From Culex pipiens pallens (lineage: Eukaryota; Arthropoda; Insecta; Diptera; Culicidae), in contig NC_068938.1 of NCBI RefSeq assembly GCF_016801865.2, forward strand, positions 24,754,158-24,818,157: DNA of 64,000 nt, in the 5' to 3' direction. The translations under genes and the position numbers were made by a program. Positions 23,081-35,600 of the stretch are shown one piece after another. Each line of letters opens with the position of its first letter. Position 1 is the first letter of the stretch. The notes under the pieces are model-generated. The model was not told the origin of the DNA. It did no database searches and saw only the letters and a program-made list of their open reading frames with translations.

Positions 23081-25677
23081 GCGAATAATTTGAACAAATA
23101 GTATTAAAATATTTTTTAAAAGTTCCTGTTTCCTAATTATCAAGCAGCCAAAAAATAATATTAAAAATCAAAAAAAAATATTGTAAATCTCAAACAAACG
23201 CTACTGAACTAATTAAAAAAATCCATTGAAGCGAATATTTTCCTATTTTCGGTCAAATTGGTACAGTCTTTGACATCTTGAAAACAGATTTACAGAATCT
23301 GACATCTTGAAAACAAAATAGATCTGAAAAACTTAAAATTTTGCAAAACAATCGAGCAAATTACAATGTTCAACATGTAGATATTATCATTTAATACATT
23401 CCCATTGCTAGAACTTCATGAATATATAATTCGAAAAACTAACGAATTCAACATATTGGATAGAGAATTTTTTTTTAATTTCTCGTCATTCACGTGAAGT
23501 TACAAATTTTACACAGAGATCTTAATTTCACGAATTTCACGAGTTCCCTTAAATCGTGAAAATGTAGTTTCCCTAGTTATGCACTTTATCTAATTTTTAT
23601 GTCGACAAAATCAAATTTTACTAAAAAATGTTTTTTTTTTTAAGTGTAACAATTATCTTGAATAGTTCTGAGAACATTGCTGAAGATATTAAATTGATCT
23701 AAAAAAACTCTTATCAATATCTTTTCTTTGAATCCATAGATTGGAAAAGAAACATAAGTGAAAAAATATTTTCATTAATTTTCAATATTTTCCATTTTTT
23801 TTAAATGACTCCTTGAGCATTTTAAAATACATTTTGCTTGTATTTTTTGAAAAATATAACCTAAAATAATAATAAATAATTTGATGGTAAAATACTGTTC
23901 TGACCTGCACTGTACTAGTTTGTGAAAAAGAAAAACTTGCACCCCCCAAGTTCGCAGAAGGGTTCTTTATTCCTCCATTTTTCCAACATACCACACACAC
24001 ACACACCCAAACCGATAAGTCCAATTTTTCCAGCTCTTAATTTCACATTCTGCATCCTGCTCCGGTGACGCCAACAACGACTTGGGTCTTTCGTTCCGGG
24101 TTTTTTTTAGTTTTTCTTCCTTCCAATCCAGAAGCAAAGACGCCTCTGTTGCGCTGAGATTTCGCTGTGATTTAGAGACCCGGGGTTTTCCGGTCGTATA
24201 TCCGGTGCTCTTAGAGGGAGACTTGTGGTTGAGTTTACGCGGTTGAAAATGGGAAAAAAACGAATGGGTTTTTTTCTAGAATATATATTTTTTTTTGTTT
24301 TTCCAAGATCAATTTTTCGTTGAGAATTTTACTATATTCATAAAATTTAAAGCTCGCCAAATTTTGTAGCATACATTTAAATATCGTTAAGTTTCTCCGC
24401 ATTAAAATAATTGATTGCATGCAAATTATCGCGATAATCCCTTAAAACCACATAATTTTACTACCCTTTCAGCAAGCTGTTGATATATTTCAATTAAATG
24501 ACATGGTCCCAGCCCCCTCAAACCAAGCCCCTCTCCCTAGTTTTACCACCAAACCACACACTCAACAATGCATGTGTGTGTTTGTGCGTGTTTTTACGAG
24601 TGTGTGTGTTGTTGAACTTTCACCACTTTCTCCCGCAACGACATGCCACGTGTTGGACGAATTTTCCGACGACCATCAAGTGATTTACTCGTTTTAATGT
24701 TGGAATAAATCAGTTCTACGCCGATGCTCTTGTGTGTGCGGAGGTCGTAAATTTTCCCACCTGTTTGTGTGCGTATGTCAGTGTGTGTTTGTTGGGTGAG
24801 AGAGTGCGTGACAATGTTTACACTGGCTGACCATTTTTTTTTTTGCAAGAATTGATATTTGCTGTTGCGAATATTCGTTGTGCGGTTCCCATCGCAATGA
24901 GCGCATTTTTCGCTCAAATTAAGCTTAATCACGAGAGGCACAGTCGCAAACCTTCGCTGCATTGTTCCCACCATAGTTTGCGCACTTGTGGCTTAGATTA
25001 AGCTGATCCCCTAAATCGAATTGAGTAATATCTGGATTAAAGTTTCTCAACCAGTGTAACAACAACGACGGGGAATGGTTTGTTTACCTACGATGCCAAA
25101 GGTGCAACAAATTATTATTTATAGCTCTGGAATCACTTTCACGAGTGTGCGGCGTCGTCGTCGGCGTCATGCTTCCTGGTTTATCAATAATAATTTCCCC
25201 TCCAAATCATTGACGGGCTTGCCAGCGAAATAAGGTTTGAAGCTTTTTATACTCGCGAGGTGGGGGTTCATTTTCTCGGGGAAAAACTAGGAACGCGCAG
25301 CACCAATAAATATAATTAGAAATTTTACGAGCACCAGCTTTGTAAGAAGGCCCCTTCCCCCTTAAGCACTATAATGTTGATGCCAGCGGGGAATAATAAA
25401 GTGAGAGCTAATTGACATCGGAGGAAAAGTTTAACTTGTGAGATTTGGCAGCGGGTGTTTTCTCGGTAAAAAGTCATACATGCACAAAGAGTGTGGTGTA
25501 AGTTATGGGACTAGTTAATTTTGGTAGTTAATTGAAATTCGGTTCAAGGGGGGGAATATTAACGAATATATGACGACTGGCTTGGGGGTGCAAGTTGTTT
25601 GGAGATTGTTTACTGCTCTCTGGATTGTTGTTTTGTAATAGTTGTTTCAAAAGTATGTAAACTGAAGTGCCATTTTA
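23081..25677. other. Gene-free stretch, AT-rich then GC-richer island
   Basis: The first 0.8 kb is A/T-rich. About 24000-25600 is GC-richer and apparently single-copy, with an AC microsatellite at 23992-24007 and TG-rich tracts at 24570-24615 and 24770-24800. Frames at 24498-24974 arise from these tracts. No splice-supported exon was seen. Confidence 0.45.
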
Positions 25678-26138
25678 ACTTGTTTTAACACTGGAACGCC
25701 CAACGCATGTCCAACTTACACGGACGCCCAAGCCTCCCAAAAAAGTTGGAACGGTAACTTCAACTCGCTGGTTCTCGGGCATAACTCAACCAATCAAGGT
25801 GATTCTTTTTTCCAGTGATTTGTTAGAATGTCTAGATGATCCTAATTTCTGCGACCGAAAACATCGTTCCACCTTTTTTCAAAACAACTGCCTCCGCGGA
25901 ATTTTTGGCGAATTTTTTTTTACACGCGAAAAAAAAAGTTGGAACGATGTTTTTGATCGCAAAAATTACAGATTTGATCAAATTAAGTTCTGCAAAGTTC
26001 TAGGATCATCTAGACATTCTAACAAATCACTGGAAAGAAGAATCATCTTGATTGGTTAAGTTATGCTCGAGAACCAGCGAGTTGAAGTTACCGTTCCAAC
26101 TTTTTTGGAGCCTTGGGCGTTGGAATGTTAAGACAAGT
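25678..26138. mobile_element. Foldback MITE with TTAA at its ends (piggyBac-like)
   Basis: Inverted termini ACTTGTTTTAACACTGGAACG at the left pair with the complement of TTGGAATGTTAAGACAAGT at the right, and most of the 461 bp can fold back (for example GCTGGTTCTCGGGCATAAC against GTTATGCTCGAGAACCAGC). TTAA occurs symmetrically at 25685-25688 and 26128-26131, the target site of piggyBac-type elements; the inverted repeat extends 7 bp beyond it. No transposase. Confidence 0.8.
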
Positions 26139-26794
26139 AATACTATCAAACCCAAAATATTATTGAAATTATAGAGCTCTTCTTTAAAAATGTCTTCAAA
26201 ATGTATGAAAAATTTGAAAATGTTAAATAGATGGATCAAAAAAACCTAAATGAAACAAAAATAATTCAATTGAACTTTGTTAACAACGTAAATATTTTTT
26301 AAGGGATGTAGAGAAATTGAAAACAAATACATCAAATATAACTTGGGCTAGTTTTTCCCGATTTTAACGGTGCACAGCAACCAGAACTTTTGCACCCAGA
26401 TTTTTGTTGCAGACATTTTAGTATCTTCAAAACTACGGGTACTATCGAAATATTTTTAGATTCTTCCCCTAAAATACTGTCCACAAAGTAATTTACAACA
26501 AAGTTTCACTAATTTTACAATCCCGTAGTTGCAAGATTGGGTCCGTAAGTTTGACAATTTTGGAATAAGAAGACAACAACATACTTCGTTGCTGTGCACC
26601 CTTAATGAAATATTCTCTGGGCCGTGAAATTTGACCAATTCCGTGAAAATTTGAATCTTTAATGAAAATTCACCTCAATAATATTAATATTCCATTCATG
26701 TTTTCAAACGCATTTCTTATGTTGTTATAACTTATTTACAAATTAATTTTTTTGATTTTTTTTTCGCCAATTTTTATTTCCTTTTTCAGCAACT

Positions 26795-28302
26795 GAGCAA
26801 CTCTCTAAGAAATCGGCCGATTTCGACCATTTTTATTTGGCTGAAACTTTGTGGGGGCCTTCCCTATGACCAAAGAAGCCATTTTGTGTCATTGGTTCAC
26901 CCATACAAGTCTCCATACAATTTTGGCAGCTGTCCATACAAAAATGGTACGTAAATATTCGAAAATCTGTAACTTTTGAAAGAATTTTCTGATCAATTTG
27001 GTGTCTTCGGCAAAGTTGTAGGTATTGTTGAGGACTATGAGAAAAAAATAGGTACAAGGATAAACAAATTTGCCGATTTTTTTATTAACTTTTTTTTCAC
27101 AAAAACTAAATTTCCCAAAATACGTATTTTTTTATTTTCGAGATTTTTTTATATGTTTTAGGGGACAAAAATCCGCAACTTTTGAGCCATAGAGAAGTAT
27201 GGTCAAAAAATCTGCCGCCGAGTTATGATTTTTTGAAAAAATAGTGATTTTTGAAAAAAATCGAAATTTCATACAAAACAAAATTTGACCTAATTTTTGT
27301 TATGTAAAATTGAATTTGCAATCGAAAAGTACTTTACAGATTTTATCAATAAAAAAAACGGACTCGACGTAACACCTTATAATGTGGCCCTCTTAAACCT
27401 TGCGGTTTCGTCTACGGTTCCACAGGCGTGTATCGTTCTTTTTGCGACAAGACTCCGCCTCCCGGGTCTCCTAAGTGTGAAGGTATGGGCACGGGGAGAG
27501 GGCACCGAATACCTATATTTTACACTTAGAATTTTTTGCGTCCGCCTCGGGATTCGAACCGGCGACCTCTGGATTGTGAGTCCAGTGCGCGGTCCGATTG
27601 ATCCACAAAGGCAGACAGATTTTATCAATAAAGGGCTTCTTTTTCAAGATATAGCCAGCGAAAGTTTGATTTTAGCGAAATATTTGCAGTTTTTCGATTT
27701 TTAAAAATAGTGACCATGAGTGACCATTTCTGAAAATATTTTTTTTTTTTTTTTTGAAAAGTTGAAAAGTGGTTGCTGGGATAAAGTGGCATAAACTAAA
27801 AAAAACAGGAAAATTGAAGTTTTCTAAATATTACCCAAAAAACACACAATTTTTTAATGTCGATATCTCAGCAACTAACGGTCCAATTTTCAATGCTAAA
27901 ACATGGATCATTCGTAAAATTTTTCAATCTTTTCGAAAAAAATATTTTCAAAATTTTTGAATCAAGGCTAACATTTGAAAAGGGCGTAATATTGAATGTT
28001 TGGCCCTTTTAAAAAGTTAGTCTTTTTTCAGAGTACCTATTTTTTTCTCAATAGTCCTCAACAATACCTACAACTTTGCCGAAGACATAAAATTGATCAG
28101 AAAATTCTTTCAAAAGTTACAGATTTTCGAATATTTACGTACCATTTTTGTATGGACAGCTGCCAAAATTGTATGGAGACTTGTATGGGTGAACCAATGA
28201 CACAAAATAGCTTCTTTGGTCATAGGGAAGGCCCTCACAAAGTTTGAGCCAAATCAAAAAATACAAATAAAATCTAGTTCCGGTTTTGGTAGTGAATTGC
28301 TC
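26795..28302. mobile_element. GAGCAA-foldback element, copy A, with nested SINE
   Basis: The ends are GAGCAACTCTC at the left and the complement of GAATTGCTC at the right. Arms at 26850-27040 and 28050-28250 are nearly exact inverted copies (for example TTCGGCAAAGTTGTAGGTAT against ATACCTACAACTTTGCCGAA). It is about 1.25 kb without the SINE inserted at 27354-27614. It is non-coding. Related copies lie at 10636-12100, 30350-31554, 44290-45901, 46690-46940, 48890-49095 and 58190-58319. Confidence 0.8.
27354..27614 (-). mobile_element. tRNA-derived SINE with 18-bp target duplication
   Basis: The exact repeat ACAGATTTTATCAATAAA flanks the element (27336-27353 and 27615-27632). On the minus strand it begins with a tRNA-like head whose anticodon arm is CTGGA, loop CTCACAA, TCCAG, and which has a box B GGTTCGAATCC, followed by a unique body. 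The empty site can be inferred from the sister foldback at 45448-45490, where the host sequence runs through. The head is a pol III promoter, not a working tRNA gene. Confidence 0.9.
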
Positions 28303-28442
28303 ATTTTAAAAAAGAGCATCACAATTTGATTTTAAAAAAAATATCACCCCTCCCAAAGCTTGGCGAGAGTCAAAAAATTTAAAATTCGTACTAGACATAC
28401 TGAATGTTATTTTAATAATTAATAGTTAATTTATATTTCACG

Positions 28443-28830
28443 TGCGCGTGGCCGAATGGTTACGCTGTCCGCTTTGTAAGCGGATGATTCTGGGTTCGAT
28501 TCCCATATGCTCCAACCTTCCATCGGATGAGGAAGTAAAATGTCGGTCCCGGCCTTGGTTGTTAGGCCGTTAAGTCATCCCAGGTGTAGGAGTCGTCTCC
28601 ATGCCATAAGTACAAACAACACACCAAACCAAGCCTACTCCGGTGGAATCGCTGGCGGCGGTTGGACTCGCAATCCAAAGGTCGTCAGTTCAAACACTGG
28701 GGTGGAAGGTTCCTTGGAGTAGAAAGAGGTTTGGGTGCTCTCCCCATTCAAGCCTTCGGACTCCTAGGTTCGAGCAGAAACTTGCAATAAAGACCACAAA
28801 AGACCCGGGGGTCGTTAATGTGGATGGTTT
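28443..28830 (+). mobile_element. Dimeric tRNA-derived SINE
   Basis: Two tRNA-like units lie in one element. Unit 1 (28443-28515) has GTGGCCGAATGGTTACGC (box A), anticodon arm TCCGC, loop TTTGTAA, GCGGA, and box B GGTTCGATTCC. Unit 2 (28640-28708) has anticodon arm TTGGA, loop CTCGCAA, TCCAA, and a box B-like CAGTTCAAACACTGG. The tail AAAGACCCGGGGGTCGTTAA is shared with the SINE at 3628-3888, and the middle is shared with 22805-23080. Confidence 0.8.
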
Positions 28831-30069
28831 GATTTTTGTTATATTTCGCTGAACTGATAACTGAAATTTACACTGAAAAAAATCATTATGTTTTTTCCTA
28901 TACTTAGGCCACATATTCATTAACACTTACGCTAACTCTTGCGAAAACAAACATCAAGTTGATCCAGATGTCAGTAGAGTATCAATGGTATCAACCATCG
29001 GTTGCTGCTATCCCTGTCTGGCATCGATGTAACATAATAAACAGGGGCAAAAGTGACAGATGCAACAATCTGCGTTTTGCCATTGTAGATCAGGCTTTAG
29101 CCAAGGAAAATAGTATTCATTTATTAGTTTTTTGGTTATCTAAATACAGTTTTTTGGGTGCCGTGAAATTTGGCATGGAACGGGTTTTAGATTTGTTGCC
29201 GTGAGAAATTATTAGCCCTAATTATAACCTAACAATCAATATTATTCACTGACCTAATCACACTCCAGACACACCTCGCGACTCCTTAACATTCGCACTT
29301 GGTACTACCTCAAACCGCTGTTATTGTTATTGTTGTTACCACCAAATGCCCCACAAGTGGGAACCACACACACTCTCACTCACCATTTAATCAGCCATTC
29401 CTGGACAGTTCATTTGCAACCCCATCGCCGACGATAGTCATTAATTATTCCACCATTATGGAACTCCAGGCAGGCGTAAATTCGATTTGTAAACAGGCCC
29501 CTAATGAGATAATTGATTTCGCGTACATCTATTGGTTATTGTGTTCACCAGCATGCAGCGGCCACGTGGTCAATGTTCCCCCCTCACAACAACAGTGGGT
29601 TCCACGTGGGCGACGGCCTGCCATCGCGCCACCGCCGATCATCGTCATCATTTCATTCGATTTAACCAATCTCTCACTCGCGCGGAGTCTAAAGTCGTTA
29701 ATATATGACACAATGTGAATGTGTGCTTGTCTGCTTGTGTGTGTAATTGTTCAGTAACAATGCGGTGAATTAATTTCATTAAATCATATTTGCAATCCAG
29801 CAGTCCAAACAGTCCATCAGTGCTGCAATCCACCCGCCCACAACACACAGTTTATTATGTGTGACGGAGCTGATGAGCTAAATTGACAGAAATTTAAATG
29901 AGCCAAACCTGATTGCCAATGACGGGGGCCGGTGCGCGGGAGTCATCGGTTCCCGCTGAATGTGGGTCATATTAAAGGATTAAAAATATGCAATAAAATC
30001 TCACAATCATGAAATTTTGAACTCTCAAATTTTAAATAATGTTTTGAATAATGTTCGACTCATTCGGTC
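28831..30069. other. Gene-free single-copy stretch, possible regulatory DNA
   Basis: About 29230-29960 is GC-richer, shares nothing with the repeats in this window, and contains many ATTA/TAAT cores amid otherwise complex sequence. The 139-residue frame at 29299-29718 overlaps several other frames and has no domain. An enhancer-like role is only a guess; there is no direct evidence. Confidence 0.4.
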
Positions 30070-30201
30070 TAGTTTGTGACGATACACTACCTTCCCTTTA
30101 CTAAGCAATCGAATCCAAAAGGGTGTTGGTCCGAGCCGGGATTTGAACCCCGATCTACCGCTTACGAGGCGGAAGCCTTACCACTAGGCTACGTGGCTCG
30201 G
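30070..30201 (-). mobile_element. tRNA-derived SINE, 5' part, minus strand
   Basis: On the minus strand it starts at 30201 with CCGAGCCACGTAGCCTAGTG, followed by anticodon arm CCGC, loop CTCGTAA, GCGG, and box B GGTTCAAATCC. It then continues into a body found in the complete copy at 52900-53213 (for example GATTCGATTGCTTAGTAAAG). It is truncated at about 30070. Structurally the loop would read CGT, but the shared body marks it as a SINE. Confidence 0.8.
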
Positions 30202-30349
30202 TCTATCCGAGTATTTCTCTAAATTTTCACAAATCGGCTATTTTTGCATTAATGATACTTTGCATTCTCTATATCAAAAAAAGTAATTTACATCATAAGT
30301 TTAATTCAATAAAATTTAGTAGGCTGGTCATACAGAAAGAAGTGTTTTA

Positions 30350-31554
30350 GAGCAATTCTCTCAAAATCGGTCGATTTTCTTCAATTTTAATTTTTGTATT
30401 TTTTAATCCGACTGAATCTTTTTTGGTGCCTTCGGTATGCCCAAAGAAGCCATTTTGAATCATTAGTTTGTCCATATAATTTTCCATACAAATTTGGCAG
30501 CTGTCCATACAAAAATGATGTATGAATATTCAAAAATCTGTATCTTTTGAAGGAATTTTTTGATCGATTTGGTGTCTTCGGCAAAGTTGTAGGTATGGAT
30601 ATGGACTACACTGGAAAAAAATAATACACGGTTAAAAAATTTTGGTGATTTTTTTTATTTAGCTTTTTATCACTAAAACTTGATTTGCAAAAAAACACTA
30701 TTTTTAATTTTTTTTATTTTTTGATGTGTTTAAGAGGACATAAAATGCCAACTTTTCAGAAATTTCCAGGTTGTGCAAAAAATCTTTGAGCGAGTTATAA
30801 ATTTTTTTTCAAATAATCGAAATATTGGTCGCAAAAATTTTTCAACTTCATTTTTCGATGTAAAATCAAATTTGCAATCAAAAAGTACTGCAGTGAAATT
30901 TTGATAAAGTGCACCGTTTTCAAGTTAAATCCATATTTAGGTGACTTTTTTAGAAATAGTCGCAGTTTTTCATTTTTTTTTAATTAATGCACATGTTTGC
31001 CCACTTTTGGAAAAAATATTTTTGAAAAGCTGAGAAAATTCTCTATATTTTGCTTCTTTGGACTTTGTTGATACGACCTTTAGTTGCTGAGATATTGCAA
31101 TGCAAAGGTCTAAAAACAGGAAAATTGATGTTTTCTAAGTCTCACCCAAACAACCCACCATTTTTCAATGTCGATATCTCAGCAACTAATGGTCCGATTT
31201 TCAATGTTAAAATATGAAACATTTGTGAAATTTTCCGATCTTTTCGAAAACAATATTTTCAAAATTTTCAAATCAAGACTAACATTTCAAAAGGGCCAAA
31301 CATTCAATATTACGCTTGTAAAGTTGTAGGTATGGATACACCTACAACTTTGCCGAAGACACCAAATCGATCAAAAAATTCCTTCAAAAGATACAGATTT
31401 TTGAATTTTCATACCTCATTTTTGTATGGAAAATTATATGGACAAACTTATGATGCAAAATGGCTTCTTTGGGCATACCGAAGGCACCAAAAAAGTTTCA
31501 GTCGGATTAAAAAATACAAAAAAAATCGAATGACCGAAATCCTAGAGAACTGCT
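30350..31554. mobile_element. GAGCAA-foldback element, copy B
   Basis: Left end GAGCAATTCTC at 30350-30360; right end GAGAACTGCT ending near 31554. The arms (30400-30600 and 31330-31530) are inverted copies, for example TTCGGTATGCCCAAAGAAGC against GCTTCTTTGGGCATACCGAA. The inner part carries the GATATCTCAGCAACTAATGG block. It has no coding capacity. Confidence 0.8.
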
Positions 31555-32649
31555 ATTAATATTCCAAAATTTGTATCTTGAGACTGGAAAAGGGATTTTC
31601 TGACCGATTTGGTGCTCGGCATAGTTGTATTTTATGTTGGTGGTTTTTTAGAGAAAAAAATAAATACACAGAAATATTTTCATAGATTTTTTTTTTTTCA
31701 TTGGTATAAAATTTGAGTTCTCAAAATATTTGTTTTTTCGCTTTCAATTCTGTTTTAATTAGGTTAAAATTAAAATGGGTCTAAAAATTGCAATCTTGCG
31801 CTAGAGTTTCTGGTGGAAAATCTGGTACAGGAGTCATAAGGAGTCATAAAACAGATTTTTGGAAATAAAATCTAAAATAGTAAAAACTCTAAAAACAAAA
31901 ATTTCAAAACCGTTTTAATGATGCAAAATCAAATTTGCAATCGAAAACAACTTTACACATTTTTTTGATAAAGTGGAAAATGATCGGTTTTTTGCAATTT
32001 AAAAATTCTCCAATTTCCCTGTTCTGATTTTATTGACTGCTGGTTGCTGAATTACAGCCTCTTAAATTTAAAATGTTGTAAAAAATAGTTTATCTCAGTG
32101 CCATCTTACTAAACTTATTTTTTTCAACTGGCGGTATCTTGGAAACAGTTGGTTCGATTTTTATTGCGAAAAATTAAACTTTGTAAAAATTTCTAATATA
32201 GAAATTAAAAGTTCCTTATTTATTTTTTTGATAGTTTCTTTTGAGTTTCTTTGGAACAGGTAGGAAATTTAAAAATCAATGCAATTGAAATCAATTACAA
32301 TGTTTTTGGAAGTAGTAACAATTGGGGAAAAAAACTCGATCATAAAAAACAAACTAAATGTTAATTTAATACATTATATATAAAACCATCAGACATTTTG
32401 TTAATTTTTTTATTTTTTCGTGCAGATAAGTTTCCAAACACGATTTTTTTTTAAAGAAAACATTGAATAATTTTAAAGGGTCTAAAAAATGTATGATGCA
32501 TTATGATCAAAGCTTGACCTTCGACTTTAAAATTTTGACATTCATCCAATAAAATTAAACAAATTTTAAAACATTTAATTAATTATTAAAATAATACATA
32601 TTGTTTTAATATTTTCAAAAGTCCGTAGAATTATATTTTTTTCATTTTG
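31555..32649. other. AT-rich stretch, no gene seen
   Basis: Low-complexity sequence resembling decayed members of the foldback families, without clear termini. Confidence 0.45.
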
Positions 32650-35600
32650 TTATTTAATTATTTATTGTTTATTCGTCAAGCTTATGTAGACTACTTACAA
32701 TTTTCTTACATACTAGATATTATTTCTATTGTACAGATTTTTTCGTAGTTCCGGTTTAGACATGTCGAAATGTATGTACTGTGAATTTTCATTATAAAAG
32801 CGCATCATTTGATTTAATGGCGAATTTTTTAAATAATTTGTCGTGTATGCAGTTATTCTAAAAAGTTGTGAATGTCTAAGAGTACGGCTTGGTTCATGAA
32901 TACTATTGCGTATTACTGAAAATAATGCTGCTGACTGTATGCGTTGAGAAATAATGTCGTTGATGAAAGAGAGCATGGCAAATTTACGACGTTCTTGTAA
33001 TGATTGTATGTTTATGAGCATGCAGCGTGCTTCATACGATGGGAGAGGAAATGCAGTCCAGTTAAGTTTACGTAGTGCGTACAGTAAGAATTGTTTTTGG
33101 ACAGATTCAATACGTGCTTGGTGTACGGCATAGTATGGATTCTAGACGATACTATAGTATTCCAAGAGTGGCCTGACATACGTTACATAGAGTAATTTAA
33201 TAGTATACGGGTCCTGGAAGTTGAATGCAAAGCGCTTTATAAAGCCTAATGTACTTTTTACCTTGTTTATTATTGTGTTATAGTGTTCTACAAAAGTTAG
33301 TTGTGAGTCTAGGATGACACCTAGATCACGTACTACTTTGCATTTTTCTACTGGTTGGTTTCCTAATAATACTGTTATGTTTGGTGTTTCATGTTTTCTG
33401 CTGAAGGCAATGGAATTACATTTCTTTACATTCAATTGGAGTAGGCTTTTACTACACCATGTGTAGAAAAGATTAATTTCGTTTTGGAATACATGACTGT
33501 CATTGGCATTTCCTATTTCCATATACAATTTCATGTCGTCTGCATAGTACGTTAATTTTTTTAAGAATGAAGGAAATGTCGTTTACATACAAGATGAAAA
33601 GAAGAGGTCCTAGATGGGATCCTTGCGGAACCCCAGAGGTGACGTGAATTGATTCCGATAGTACATTTTGGAAGCGAACAATTTGTTCGCGCTTAGTCAA
33701 ATATGACTTAAGCCATTCCAAAAGATTCGGTTGAATTCCAATTTTCTGCAGTTTGAAGATTAATAATGGTATGTCGATTCTGTCAAATACCTTACTAAAG
33801 TCTGTGTAAATTGCTTCTACGAAATTGCGATTATGCATTGCATTCAGTGTAAAATTTACAAATTCTAAAAGGTTGGTGCTAGTAGAGCGGCCTTTAAAAA
33901 AGCCGTTCTGTTTACATGTGATGCGGTTTTTTACTTGCTGAAAGATTTTTTCATTTATAATAGATTCGAAAAGTTTTGGAATGCAAGACAAAAGGGCAAT
34001 TCCGCGATAATTACGTATGTCTGATTTTGGGCCTGACTTGAAAATAGGCACCAAAAAAGACTTTTTCCATGTTTGTGGGAATTTTCCAGTATTTATTGAC
34101 ATGTTGAAAAAATGATGCAGTGGATATGTCAATTCTTCTGCAAGGTTCTTTAGGAATGCAGGTGCTATTCCGTCGGGTCCTGGTCCTTTTGATGAGTCTA
34201 AGTCCTTCAATGCCTGGCGTACTTCCGTTTCTGACAAAGAATTGACTGAGACGTCATTTGGAAATTCTGGTATATATGAAAAGTAGTCGCGGTCGCGGTC
34301 TTCTTCGGAAAATGAGGTGCATACTTCTTTGAAAAATTTTGAAAAAAGATTGCAAATTTCTTTTGAGTTACTGCCTACATTTTCGTCCAGTTGCATTTGC
34401 GATGGGAAGTTACTACTTTTGGATTTGGATTTTACGTAATTAAAGAAATTTTTCGGGCATGATTTGACTTCAGATTCGACTTTACTATTATATTCTTCGT
34501 TGGCAGAATTGAGTGCCGAAAAAAAATGGTCGGAAATATTCAGATAATTCAGAAGATTTGTGTCATTTGTATTGTTTCTGTATAGTTTGTAGGCTTTTTG
34601 TTTTCTATTTTTTAAATTTCTTAGTTGTGGAGTGAACCACACTGGGTATTTATTGCCTGTGTTATTACGTCGTCTTCTTCTAGTAGGTACGGTTTCAGAT
34701 GTTATAGTGTTAATTTCCGTATAGAATTTTCCTACTAATTCGTCGACATTTCCTTCATTATTAAATAAATTTTGCCAGTCAATTGCAAGTAGTTTACGTT
34801 TGGCTTCTACAAAGTTTGTTTTATTGTATTCCAGGACTTCTTCATATTCCCAGTCAATGGGCAAAGTGTTTTTATGGACATAAATAGAATATTCAATTGC
34901 TGTATGGAAGACTTCATTCTTCCAAAGGGGGGTTACAGATTCTTGTTCATGAAAGTCTTCAATACAGTTAGTGAATAAAAGGTCTAAAAATGAATTTCTT
35001 TGGTTTTTTACATGATTGATTTGGAAAAGTCCATAATTTGCAATATTGTCAAAGAGAAAATGCAAAGTTTCATTTTCCCCAATGACTGGGAGAAGAATTG
35101 CTTCATTTTCTTGGTCAGATATAAATTCGACTTTGCTTTGATTAAAGTCGCCATAAATGTGAAGTTTTACTTCCGGTTCCATTTTTGATGTTATGATTTC
35201 TACTGTTTTAAAGAATAGTTCATACGACTGTTTATTTGCATGGTCCCTCGGAAAGTATACTGATGCAAAAATGTGTACTTGGCCTGCAATAGTGGCTTTG
35301 GCCCAGACTTGTTCAAATTGAAAATGTTTTTCAGTTACAATTTCTTTTGGATTAAGTCTGGCATTTATGGCTAAGAGGACGCCGCCTCCTGACTTTTTCT
35401 GACTGAGATTTAAATTTCTATTGCCTAGGAATACAAAATAATTGTTTCCAAAAATTTCTTCAGGGTGGACGCTTTCGTCCCAGTTAGTTTCAGTTCCAAG
35501 AATAATGTCGAAAGAATGTGAGAGAATGTTTAAAGAAATTTCCTTCATTTTGCCTGGGCTTTTCATGCGATTGAAATTCTGACAATAAATTAGAATTTCA

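Noticed and set aside
28443..28515. A tRNA-Thr(TGT)-like gene
   Set aside because: It is the first unit of a dimeric SINE whose middle and tail occur elsewhere in the window.
29299..29718. 139-residue open frame as a gene
   Set aside because: It overlaps open frames on the other strand and has no domain or codon pattern.
33500..33570. Programmed frameshift in the LINE before YADD
   Set aside because: A second, unrelated nonsense lesion downstream and the homopolymer context make simple mutational decay or a sequencing slip more likely.
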